IMG/VR virus record: IMGVR_UViG_3300036791_001038
Coordinates: 1-64,000 of that record
Reading direction: 5' to 3' (one strand)
Length of the DNA: 64,000 bases
Source: a virus
Below the pieces are notes generated by a model, which was not told where the DNA came from, did no database searches, and worked only from the letters and a program-made list of their open reading frames with translations. Positions 33,701 through 41,577 of the stretch are shown here, in pieces (positions within the stretch are counted from its first letter, which is position 1; each line of letters opens with the position of its first letter). The position numbers and the translations under genes were made by a program.

Positions 33701-36700
33701 ACCCAGTACCGCTTCAGCATCAACGCCCGAGGAGACCACTTCTGGGGGACCGGCAGCGCCGTCACCGACACCCAGCTTGGTCGCACCGGCAATGGCATTC
33801 TCAGCCTGACTGCAAGCGCTCGGGCGGTCCTCAGCGTGCAGGGTGGGATTGGCATCACCGAGCAGTCCGCCTCCGCCACCCCGCTGAACATCCAGGCCGC
33901 CGTCAGCCAGACCGGCCCACTCACGTCCTGGGCCAACTCCTCTGGCCAGGTCATCACCTGGATCGACTCCGCTGGCAACTTCAATACCTGGGTGGCGGCC
34001 GACACCGTGGCCCGCTTCAACCTCAACGCCAACGGGTCCATGTCCTGGGGTGTGGGCAACGCCGGGCGCGACACCGGCCTCTTTCGCTCGGCCGCGGGCG
34101 CGCTGGCGGTGGGCGGTAGTGCTAACGGTGTTCAGGGCTGGGACATCGGCAATCTCGGGCTCAGCGGTTCCCTGGCCGGGATCGTGGCCCACGGCTACAG
34201 CGGCACCACCGCCTTCTCCTTGGCCGGGGATGGCTCCCAGACCATCCTCAATGCCACCAATGCCGTCTATTGCCGTATCGGCGGCTCTACCAGCCTCTGG
34301 AGCGGATCCTCTGGCGGCACCAGCTTCAACAGCCCCACGGCCTGGGCCACCGCTACCCTCTCCTCCACCGTTCTGGCCGGTATCGGCATCAACTCCAGCG
34401 CCACCATCGGACTGCAAATCACCGCCAACTCCACCCAGAACGCCGACCTCATGCAGTGGCGCAACAGCACCCCGGCGGTGCTGGGTGGCATCAACAGCGC
34501 GGGACAGATGTACTTCGGAGCCAGCCCCAGCTTCGCGGGTGGCACCGGCCCCATGGTCTACCTGGGTACCGACACCGCTGACCCGTCCAGCAATCCCACG
34601 GCCGGGATCCTCCTGTTCTACTCGGCTGGGGTGCTGAAGACGCGTGATCCCAACGGTGTCGTCACCCAGATCGCCCCGGCCCTGACGACTGGGCCAGCTA
34701 CGGGGGTCATAGGACCGGATGCCTTCGGGGCAGGCTCCAGCGTGGGTAATAGCACGCTGTTCGCTCGGGGAGATCACGATCACGGTTTGCCCCCCGCACC
34801 GGTAGTCCCCACCGCTTCAACCACTGTTGCCGGTCCTCCTGCCTTCGGGGCGGCCTCAGCAGCAGGGAGCAGCCTCAACTGGTCGCGGGGCGATCACGTT
34901 CACGGGCTGCCAGCGGCACCGGCCGCGAGCTTCCCGCTCACCAATACGGCGGCCACAGGATCCACCGTTCAATATCAGACCAACGTCTCAGGTGATACCA
35001 ACTACCGCTTCCAGATCAACGCGTTTGGCTCCATGTACTGGGGACCGGGCAATGCTGCCACCGACACCCAACTGCTGCGAACGGCGGTCGGAACACTGGC
35101 GCTTTACAACGCCCTTTCGATTCAAGGCAGCGCCGCCATCGTCCCGCTACTCATCCAGGGGGCATCAGGTCAGACCGCCAATCTGTTCACCATCAGTGCC
35201 AGCAGCGGGACTCCGCTCAGTGTCAGTTCCATCGGAGCGGTCACCCTTACCGCTCAAGCCGCCGCTTCAGTCCCGCTGATCATCAAAGGGGCTGCCAGCC
35301 AGTCCGGGTCACTGATGCAGCTTCAGAACAGCACTGGCGCGCTCCTAGCCCAGTTCAGCCAGGTGGGCAACCTGGCCATCACCTCCTCGCCGTCATCCAC
35401 CGTCAGCTTGACTCCGGCCGGTGGTGGCCAGGTCGTCCTCGACCTCAACAACGGCACCAACGAGTTCTACCTGTACGCCAACGTCAGCGACGCGAATCTG
35501 TACCTGCGGGACATGAAGAATGCCAGAATGCATGTCACCTTTAGTCCTGCGGCGACCGCGGCGACGGCTCAGACCATTGTTAGCTCACAGCTTGTGGTCC
35601 AGAGCAATGTCAGCGTCAACCCTGCGGCTAGTACTGATGCGAATATCGTCATCAACAATCCTGGATATAATGGGGACAACTGGTTTACTCTCAACCGGGG
35701 TGGCGCTGGCAACGAGCGGCTAAGGATCCTGGCTGCCGGTGGTGGTAGCACCGGCCTCAACAACGTCTATACCGTAGATCGGATCAATACCGCTACCGGT
35801 CTCTTACGCGATCTGTCGTTCAGGACATCCCAGGACAATGGATCTACTTATGCCATGCAGTTCAACCTGACTGGAGGGGGTGACATAGGTATCGGTGGCA
35901 CCGGCAAGATCACCACTGCTCTCACCGAACTGATCCTGGAGGAGACCGGCGACGCGGGTGGTGCCAGTCGTCTGCATATACAGAACCGTGGAGGTCTGGC
36001 TGGCGCGCTAATCGAAAGCACCGGCAATCCCATCACCGATCTGGGCTTCAAAGCTGTCGGTGTCAACCAGGCGATCGTTCGTTTGGAGGGGCGTGCCGCG
36101 TACATCGGTGACGTAGGCAACGGCACCACCAATGGTGACCTCCAGTTGCAGCCCAACCAACAGCAGGCAGCTTGGTTCGGGATGGTTGGTTCTGGTGTCA
36201 CAGGCCGGTTCAGCCTGGGCGTCAACCCTCAAGCGGCCACCTGGGGTGGTGGCTCGGGCGGGATGCTGTACATCGGCAACAACACGGGTGATCCAAACGG
36301 CAGCGTTACTGGCGGAACCCTCCTTTTCTCCTCAGCGGGCGTACTCAAGGCCAAGACCCCGAATGGCACCGTGACGCCCCTGGCCCCTGGAGGGGCCTAC
36401 GCTCCGGTCAGCGCTGGTACGGCCCCCAACGCCAGCAATCCGGGTGCTGTGCCGCCCATGGGCCTGCTCTGGGTGGACACCAGCGTCACGGGTGCATCGT
36501 TCGTCGGCCCACCGGGGTCACCGGACATGGGGGTGAGCGCGGCTGCGGTCGATCTGAACACCTACCAGACCACCGGGGTGTACGGCCTGACCGGCACTCT
36601 CACCAACGCCCCGACCAACGTGGTCAGCCCGATCATCCTGCAAGTCACCACGGTGGGCAGCGGTACGTACATCCTGCAACAACTATCCTCGATCACCAAC

Positions 36701-37153
36701 CCGCAATGGGTCTTCACACGGGCATATGCATCGGGAGCATGGGCGGCCTGGCGATCCCCCATGGGTCCACCCGCCACCTATCTCACTGTTTTTGGTGGAT
36801 CTTTTACGACCAGCGGCACCGTTGTAACCACCCTGGGCTCTATCACCATTCCGGCTCAACCCTATGCCCAACGAGTTCGACTCTCGCTCATTCTTTCTGC
36901 TAGCCAGACGGTGGCTGCGGATGGGTTCCAGACAAATCTGGGTATCACCAGCGGTCTCTCCTCGGGCTCCATCGCTCGTTATTCGGGTGCCTTCTGGACC
37001 TCTCACTCGACTCTCGCCTACACCTTGCCCGCCAACACGGCTGATGCCACATCAGCGTTGATAAGCCGATCGGCAGGCACCGGGACCGCCACGACAGTCA
37101 ACGATGCTCGGTACAACCATGTGGATGTCGAACTCTGGCCGGTGGGGGTCTGA
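30770..37153 (+). CDS. Giant modular tail fibre (2,127 aa)
   Basis: ATG 30770. Three module types recur: a YQT-V-GDTxYRF...WG-G unit (starting near nt 31130, 32915, 33660, 34965), a SQSADALxIxNSAGxxLSxF unit, and a GGGTGPMxYLGNDTADPxxNPTGG...VLKAR-PNGxVTQI unit near 32450, 33470, 34540 and 36250. HxH-type motifs (RQDHRHGLP, RGDHDHGLP, RGDHVHGLP) resemble the metal-binding histidines of long tail fibres. Near the C-terminus DLNTYQTTGVYGL looks like a pyocin-knob domain, followed by a strand-rich tip. It probably binds the host surface as a trimer. A lower-GC stretch runs from about 31.1 to 32.6 kb. Confidence 0.85.
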   Translation: MSVDLFTDYYRWTVSSGGTTAPVAGTSETWTVASSTGAPTVTAGVSQFRIVDAADPGAPPEIIIVTNISGTTWTVTRGGEGAAPWAHVAGWTAIPVLTADALNTLAKFPLVDTTQTTAAAIEYATRVSGDAYPRFEIETSGKLVWGTGTYDPVASPGGDLSYTTTVMGGSLSGLVTTANPWLSTAWAGFGYADTRTNAWTDQTQASTAFFSGHNLDNGNYRFQINSDGGFMWGSYDTAGTVEGNPDVLMTHRQSAAGTYGNQGLNIMAGDWQPAVPVLSVVARGSVINNSTTWQTSFGRQTGDLLRIQDGSTGNIWAKFDAEGRLSLTPNNPAYIPFTIQAAASQTGDLLDIKSNGGALLSRIDLAGTITTGAVGLRIPRTDSAPGALTGLISYGTTWAFNFIGGASGTALTSIATSDVGGGAGLDRIYFPQYGQVSVANILSVGTTGVNSMAQFNVLSSATTSVGIAIKLFASQSADALQIQNSAGTILSRFDSVGMFNTPGWRLAQNAGTAYLFIQDMVNSRSQIGLTPGSTTAGALTEFYSTVAVDGNFSLGGIGSWGGGSGPMLFMANDTADPTGNPTGGIILFYSSGTLKARDPNGVVTQITPGLTLGPATAVLGPDAFGAGSVVGSSSLFARQDHRHGLPVAPTATGAASGDLSGTYPGPTVAKVNGTSVPALPTAGQVLTAISGTSAAWQVPAAPGVSFPLTNVASGSTVAQYQTRVTGDTQYRFVMWADGTLLWGPGGSAGIDTSIARSGPGALDLNPGALAIHGTAVGTSALNIVAPSASQTAALLAIYGVSGMSANLIQTQGTGGGFSVFPTGQISGLSAQGHQFSTTAGYASNFNAIIAQPAAATDIALILTMAASQSADALRIRNSAFTVLAGFNASGQFYLGAAPTYGGGTGPMVYLGNDTADPSANPTGGTIIYSAAGVLKARTPDGTVTQIAPAVGGVSFPLSNSAAAATTVEYQTNVTGIDTQYRFSINARGDHFWGTGSAVTDTQLGRTGNGILSLTASARAVLSVQGGIGITEQSASATPLNIQAAVSQTGPLTSWANSSGQVITWIDSAGNFNTWVAADTVARFNLNANGSMSWGVGNAGRDTGLFRSAAGALAVGGSANGVQGWDIGNLGLSGSLAGIVAHGYSGTTAFSLAGDGSQTILNATNAVYCRIGGSTSLWSGSSGGTSFNSPTAWATATLSSTVLAGIGINSSATIGLQITANSTQNADLMQWRNSTPAVLGGINSAGQMYFGASPSFAGGTGPMVYLGTDTADPSSNPTAGILLFYSAGVLKTRDPNGVVTQIAPALTTGPATGVIGPDAFGAGSSVGNSTLFARGDHDHGLPPAPVVPTASTTVAGPPAFGAASAAGSSLNWSRGDHVHGLPAAPAASFPLTNTAATGSTVQYQTNVSGDTNYRFQINAFGSMYWGPGNAATDTQLLRTAVGTLALYNALSIQGSAAIVPLLIQGASGQTANLFTISASSGTPLSVSSIGAVTLTAQAAASVPLIIKGAASQSGSLMQLQNSTGALLAQFSQVGNLAITSSPSSTVSLTPAGGGQVVLDLNNGTNEFYLYANVSDANLYLRDMKNARMHVTFSPAATAATAQTIVSSQLVVQSNVSVNPAASTDANIVINNPGYNGDNWFTLNRGGAGNERLRILAAGGGSTGLNNVYTVDRINTATGLLRDLSFRTSQDNGSTYAMQFNLTGGGDIGIGGTGKITTALTELILEETGDAGGASRLHIQNRGGLAGALIESTGNPITDLGFKAVGVNQAIVRLEGRAAYIGDVGNGTTNGDLQLQPNQQQAAWFGMVGSGVTGRFSLGVNPQAATWGGGSGGMLYIGNNTGDPNGSVTGGTLLFSSAGVLKAKTPNGTVTPLAPGGAYAPVSAGTAPNASNPGAVPPMGLLWVDTSVTGASFVGPPGSPDMGVSAAAVDLNTYQTTGVYGLTGTLTNAPTNVVSPIILQVTTVGSGTYILQQLSSITNPQWVFTRAYASGAWAAWRSPMGPPATYLTVFGGSFTTSGTVVTTLGSITIPAQPYAQRVRLSLILSASQTVAADGFQTNLGITSGLSSGSIARYSGAFWTSHSTLAYTLPANTADATSALISRSAGTGTATTVNDARYNHVDVELWPVGV

Positions 37154-38052
37154 TGCCCGCCCTCAAGTACTGGGATGCCGGAAGCAATCAGTACGTATTG
37201 CTCATGCCGGGGACACCGACCACCTTCCCGCTAATCTACACCCAGACCTTGAGCGCTCCCACGGTGGTGTCGTCGCCCTATCAGGTCAACCACAATCTCG
37301 GTACCACCACGCCGTTGGTGCAGGCATATGACGCCGTGACCGGCCAGCTTGTCATGGTGGCCATCACGGTGGCCAACAGCAACTCCATCCAGGTCAGCGT
37401 GTCGGCCAACATGCCGAATAACATCAACGTGGTCGTGGTTGGCACCGCTCAGGCGACAGTACCAGTACAGCCCGCGGACGTGGCCAATAAGTCCTATGTT
37501 GACGCTCGCACCCCCAACTTGCCTGCGCCGGTTACCAGCGGCTCAGGTGTCCAGAGCTTCACAGATGCTCTCGGGGATGTGTGGGTGGCAGTCAATGGTG
37601 TGTACTCAGGCAACTGGCGACGTGCTAAGGATGTAATCCGTGCCAGGGTCTACCGGGTGGCCGCCTTCACGGCTGGGGCAGCCGGGTACACCATCGTTCC
37701 TTACGACACGGTTTCGGATGACGCCTTTGGTGGGTGGACGTTGGGTGCCAATGCCCTCTACACCTGTCCAATAGCCGGTAGGTACTCTGCCTCTGCCCGT
37801 GGTGGTTGGGCTGTCACCGGGGCAACACGGGGCTTTATCAGCATCTACAGGCAGGGTGGCGAAGCGTATCGTGGCACTGATATTTCCACCACCACTGCCT
37901 CTATCCCACTGAGTGTTGTTGTGACAAGTTCTCTTCTTGTGAATGCTAACGACCAACTACAAGCAAGACTCTACTGCTCTGTTGCCTCCTTAGTCATGGA
38001 GGTCGCTCAGATCTTGGCATACATGGATGTGCAATACATAGGGCCGGTTTGA
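37153..38052 (+). CDS. Fibre-head protein, paralogue 1 of 4 (299 aa)
   Basis: TGATG overlap with the fibre gene. The N-terminal part (IYTQTLSAPTVVSSPYQVNH ... VPVQPADVANKSYVDARTP) resembles fibre-attachment segments. The C-terminal half (SGSGVQSFTDALGDVWVAVN ... NWRRAKDVIRARVYRVAAF ... CPIAGRYSASARGGW) is a C1q/TNF-like jelly-roll repeated in the next three genes. A receptor-binding role is likely. Confidence 0.75.
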   Translation: MPALKYWDAGSNQYVLLMPGTPTTFPLIYTQTLSAPTVVSSPYQVNHNLGTTTPLVQAYDAVTGQLVMVAITVANSNSIQVSVSANMPNNINVVVVGTAQATVPVQPADVANKSYVDARTPNLPAPVTSGSGVQSFTDALGDVWVAVNGVYSGNWRRAKDVIRARVYRVAAFTAGAAGYTIVPYDTVSDDAFGGWTLGANALYTCPIAGRYSASARGGWAVTGATRGFISIYRQGGEAYRGTDISTTTASIPLSVVVTSSLLVNANDQLQARLYCSVASLVMEVAQILAYMDVQYIGPV

Positions 38053-39218
38053 TGGCCAAACTTAGCTCGTTGATGAACGCCTTTGTTAGTGGTCTTAGCA
38101 ATCCTCCTTGGGCCAGTGCAAATGCGGCCGGAGGCTCATTTTCGGCTGTTGGACAACTGGTTTTGAATGTCCCGGTGAACACGGTTAGCTCCGCTGCATC
38201 ACTAGTCACTTACAGTGGGGGCTACATCTACTGGGATATCACCGAGAGTTACATCGTCGTTCAGGTGGTGAATGCTGGGACTCAAAATGCCACTCTTGAA
38301 CTGTGGTGCCCGCAGTTGGTTGATACCTCTGGTAACTGGTTTGGCTGGCACATCATCAACGGCCAGATCCAGGCCGACTACGAGGGCACCATCGTAGCCT
38401 CGGCCACTTACTCAGCCATCACCCACGCCTGGCTGAGGATACGTGAGACCGCCAGTACGACCTATTTCGATTTCTCATCTGACGGTGTGAACTGGACGAA
38501 TCTCACCTCTTACGCTGACTCAGCCCACACCTATGTGGCCACCGCCGTTTACCCCAACTTCTACCTGGGCAGCAACAGCAGCGGCACCAATCCCGCGTCC
38601 TCAGCGACCCTCGACAACCTTAACCTGCCGCCCGTTCCTGTTCAGATACCCAACTATGCCGTCACCGACAACCTGCCTGCTCCTCTGACCTCGGGCACCA
38701 CCATCCAGAGCTTCACTGATGTCGGAGGTGAGATCTGGGTGGCTAAGAACGGCGTCAATGGTGGCACCTGGAACCGGGCGCGTGACGTGTTGAAGGGCAT
38801 AATCACCCGGAATGCGGCCTACAACATGCCTACCGCTACCACGGGCGGCGGAGGCATCATCGCCTTCGATGCCGTTGCCAAGGACGTGTACGGCATGTAC
38901 ACGGGTGCTAGTAACTACGGCTATACGGCCTTCATCGGCGGCTGGTACCAAGCCTTTGTCATCATTCAGGTCGTCTGCACGGTGGCCAATGCTTTCGTCC
39001 AGGGTTCCATCAAGGTCAACAACACCACCCTGTGGTCGAGTGACAACGAGTTCAGTGCCCTGGCGTCTGGAGGTGGCTTGCTCTGGCGCAGTAGCGCCCT
39101 GTTGTTCTTGAACGCCGGGGACATCGTCAACACGGTCGCTTATAATGCCCAAGGGTTCGCAGTGTCTGCGGGTGCTTCTGTCACTCACATGGACTTTGAG
39201 TATGTGGGGTCAGGATGA
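38052..39218 (+). CDS. Fibre-head protein, paralogue 2 of 4, with lectin-like domain (388 aa)
   Basis: ATG 38052 in a TGATG overlap. The N-terminal about 200 residues form a beta-sandwich of the LamG/concanavalin kind (YIYWDITESYIVVQVVNAGT ... RIRETASTTYFDFSSDGVNW ... FYLGSNSSGT). The C-terminal domain (SGTTIQSFTDVGGEIWVAKN ... NRARDVLKGIITRNAAYN) matches the paralogue family. GC is lower at the 5' end, suggesting later acquisition of the lectin-like part. Confidence 0.7.
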   Translation: MAKLSSLMNAFVSGLSNPPWASANAAGGSFSAVGQLVLNVPVNTVSSAASLVTYSGGYIYWDITESYIVVQVVNAGTQNATLELWCPQLVDTSGNWFGWHIINGQIQADYEGTIVASATYSAITHAWLRIRETASTTYFDFSSDGVNWTNLTSYADSAHTYVATAVYPNFYLGSNSSGTNPASSATLDNLNLPPVPVQIPNYAVTDNLPAPLTSGTTIQSFTDVGGEIWVAKNGVNGGTWNRARDVLKGIITRNAAYNMPTATTGGGGIIAFDAVAKDVYGMYTGASNYGYTAFIGGWYQAFVIIQVVCTVANAFVQGSIKVNNTTLWSSDNEFSALASGGGLLWRSSALLFLNAGDIVNTVAYNAQGFAVSAGASVTHMDFEYVGSG

Positions 39219-39790
39219 GTATTCAATCCACTTACGCGCCAGCTAACAATCTCCCCAATCCTATTGTCTCGGGATCGGGCATCCAGGGTTACACCGATGT
39301 CAACGGTGAAGTATGGGTCGCTGCCAATGGAGTGAACGGAGGAAACTGGAGCAAGGCTCGGGAGGCATTACATGCCGTCGTCGGTCGAGCGGCAGCCTTT
39401 ACCTGTCCTACCGGTGTCACCACGTTTGGCTGGGACACCATCGTTCATGATACCTACGGGATGTTTTCCGGTGGTCCCAACTACGGTTTCAACATCCCGG
39501 TAGCTGGTAGCTATCGACTGTTCGCTCAGTATGCGGCAGGTTGTCAGTCCGCTCAGTACTGTGGCATCCGTCATTATTACAACGATGGACATGGTGGTAG
39601 CGCCCTGCTGACCAACGAGAACAAGATAATGAATCAATCATCGGGGAACGTTGTGATCTACTCCCTGGCGATCAGCTTCAACGCCCAGCCGGGATGGTGG
39701 TATTACGTCATGTATTGGCAGCCCAATGGAGGGGCTGGTGTTCCCGGTGTTCAATGTCGCTACTCGATCAGCTACATAGGTGCGCCATGA
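39215..39790 (+). CDS. Fibre-head protein, paralogue 3 of 4 (191 aa)
   Basis: ATGA overlap. It consists almost only of the repeated domain: NLPNPIVSGSGIQGYTDVNG, EVWVAANGVNGGNWSKAREA, HDTYGMFSGGPNYGFNIPVAG. It retains the strand pattern but has a diverged, Tyr/Trp-rich tip (PGWWYYVMYWQPNGG), consistent with receptor-binding diversification. Confidence 0.7.
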   Translation: MSIQSTYAPANNLPNPIVSGSGIQGYTDVNGEVWVAANGVNGGNWSKAREALHAVVGRAAAFTCPTGVTTFGWDTIVHDTYGMFSGGPNYGFNIPVAGSYRLFAQYAAGCQSAQYCGIRHYYNDGHGGSALLTNENKIMNQSSGNVVIYSLAISFNAQPGWWYYVMYWQPNGGAGVPGVQCRYSISYIGAP

Positions 39791-40347
39791 GCATTGCTAC
39801 CTATACTCCTGTTAATGATCTGATCGCCCCGGTTACCACTGGTGGCATCCAGAGTTTCATCGACGTGTACGGGGATGTCTGGGTAGCCAAGCCGGGAGTC
39901 AATGGCGGAGCGTGGCGCAAAGCCCGTGACGTATTGCATGCTGTTATCTACCGCAATGCCGCCTGGTCAACCGGGAACACCATTGTGGTGGCCTTCGACA
40001 CGGTGGTGCGTGACACCTATGGCATGTTCTCCAGCAACGGGTATCTCATCCCGGTGGCAGGTTGGTATCGGATCCAGGGAACCTGCAACGGCAACGTGAC
40101 GGCTTTGGGCCAATACATGATCGCTTACATCTACGGTGGTAGTCCCACGGCAGGCACCCAGCTTTCCTCGACCAACGTCACCGATCCGCTAACCGGTGGC
40201 GGGTGTGCCTGCCGCACCTGGACCGACACCTACTGTAACGCTGGCGATCTGATCCAACTGAGGATGTATCAGGCTGGCTTCCCCATCAATGCCCAGGTGG
40301 GGCAGGCCAACACTCGCCTGGAGATCTCGTTCACAGGGACTGGCTAA
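39787..40347 (+). CDS. Fibre-head protein, paralogue 4 of 4 (186 aa)
   Basis: ATG 39787 in an ATGA overlap. DLIAPVTTGGIQSFIDVYGD, VWVAKPGVNGGAWRKARDVL, RDTYGMFSSNGYLIPVAGWY match the preceding three. The tip region differs again (GGSPTAGTQLSSTNVTDPLT). The coupled tandem order suggests a shared baseplate- or fibre-tip complex. Confidence 0.7.
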   Translation: MSIATYTPVNDLIAPVTTGGIQSFIDVYGDVWVAKPGVNGGAWRKARDVLHAVIYRNAAWSTGNTIVVAFDTVVRDTYGMFSSNGYLIPVAGWYRIQGTCNGNVTALGQYMIAYIYGGSPTAGTQLSSTNVTDPLTGGGCACRTWTDTYCNAGDLIQLRMYQAGFPINAQVGQANTRLEISFTGTG

Positions 40348-40356
40348 GGAGAATCG

Positions 40357-40962
40357 ATGAGCTACCTGACCTATGCATTCCTCACCGAGGACGTGAACTT
40401 CGGACGACGATCCCGTGCCTGCATCAACGAGACCGCCAACTCGCTCAATCAGTCTGACAATCCTGCCATCGCGGCATTGGCTACTGATCTGTTGAAGCAA
40501 GAGGCTTTGCAGACCACGGTCATGCTCAACTCCATCTGTGCTGGTCCGAACTTCAGCATCATTGTGGACAATGGCGATGGCACCATCGATTCGACCAAGA
40601 TCTCCGACGAGGACATCAAGGCCCATACCCAGGCCATGTTCACTGAGGTGGCCTGGGTCTTCTACCCTGATTTGACAGCACCACCTGACATACCTCCTGA
40701 TGAGGTGCCTCCTGATGAGGTCACGGTGACCGACATCTCGCCTATTAGCGGAGATAAGAACGGCGGTACCACCGTGACCATCACCGGCACTGGCTTGACC
40801 GGGACCACCGACGTGACCATCAGCAACCCCTGCACCAACGTCACCGTGGTCTCCGACACCACCGTCACCGCCATCACCCCAACCGCCGCCAAAGCCACGT
40901 TCCCCGTGATCGTGACGGTGGACGGCGTTGAGGTCACTGGCCCGAACTACCAGTACATCTAG
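40357..40962 (+). CDS. Virion protein with C-terminal IPT/TIG Ig-like domain (201 aa)
   Basis: ATG 40357 has AAGGAGAATCG upstream. Residues 1-105 (YAFLTEDVNFGRRSRACINE ... VDNGDGTIDSTKISDEDIKA) match the whole of the next gene product. A short Pro/Asp/Glu linker leads to an IPT/TIG-type domain (VTDISPISGDKNGGTTVTIT ... VTAITPTAAKATFPVIVTVD). Phage Ig-like domains are often surface-exposed adhesive decorations. Confidence 0.75.
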   Translation: MSYLTYAFLTEDVNFGRRSRACINETANSLNQSDNPAIAALATDLLKQEALQTTVMLNSICAGPNFSIIVDNGDGTIDSTKISDEDIKAHTQAMFTEVAWVFYPDLTAPPDIPPDEVPPDEVTVTDISPISGDKNGGTTVTITGTGLTGTTDVTISNPCTNVTVVSDTTVTAITPTAAKATFPVIVTVDGVEVTGPNYQYI

Positions 40963-40998
40963 ATTCGATATCCATCCACCTAATCACCCGGAGGTGCT

Positions 40999-41334
40999 AT
41001 GAGCTACAGCAGCGTCCATCTCTTGAACCAAGAGCCCACCTACGCCGGGCGGGTTCGGGCTTGTGTCACCGAGCAGGCCGCCTTGCTGACCGGTGACGCC
41101 GATCCGGCCATCGCGGCCTGCGCCAATGCCGGGCTGCGAGGTGACCCGGTGATCATGGACACCTTCGTGCGGACCACCTCCAGCGCCCCCGGCCTGGGCG
41201 ACAAGGCCGACGTGGGAGACGGCACCATCGACCACACCCTGATCGTGGACGACGACATCCTGACCGCCATCCAGACCAACTTCCCGAAGGTGGCGGTGTT
41301 GTTCTTCAACGCCGAAGGCGTCAGGATCGCCTGA
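40999..41334 (+). CDS. Small virion protein, paralogue without Ig domain (111 aa)
   Basis: ATG 40999 has GGAGGTGCT upstream. HLLNQEPTYAGRVRACVTEQ ... VGDGTIDHTLIVDDDILTAI parallels the N-terminal domain of the 40357 product. It lacks the Ig-like extension. It may be the core version of a small neck or head-tail protein. TGATG overlap with the next gene. Confidence 0.7.
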   Translation: MSYSSVHLLNQEPTYAGRVRACVTEQAALLTGDADPAIAACANAGLRGDPVIMDTFVRTTSSAPGLGDKADVGDGTIDHTLIVDDDILTAIQTNFPKVAVLFFNAEGVRIA

Positions 41335-41561
41335 TGAGCCCGACCAAGAAGGACACCAACAAGCGCATGCGGGTGGTGGGCTGGAACATCCAGCCTGTCA
41401 TCATGGCCGACGACGGCGAGAACCTGACCCCGGTCCAGGTCCAGGCCACCATGATCTCGGCCGCCAACTGGGACGAGTTCAAGGAGGGCGGCGACAAGCT
41501 GGCCCTCGAAGACCTGCGGACCCAGATCGAGAACGGGAAGGTCGAAACCCCCAACACCTGA
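41334..41561 (+). CDS. Small hypothetical virion-region protein (75 aa)
   Basis: ATG 41334 in a TGATG overlap. The product (KRMRVVGWNIQPVIMADDGE, VQVQATMISAANWDEFKEGG) is a compact mixed alpha/beta protein with an acidic C-terminal helix. Function unknown. Confidence 0.65.
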   Translation: MSPTKKDTNKRMRVVGWNIQPVIMADDGENLTPVQVQATMISAANWDEFKEGGDKLALEDLRTQIENGKVETPNT

Positions 41562-41577
41562 CCGTACCTGAGGTGAT

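Noticed and set aside
33641-34783. 380-codon minus-strand ORF opposite the fibre gene
   Set aside because: Composition is that of antisense of repeated Ala/Ser/Gly codons; no start signal or family features.
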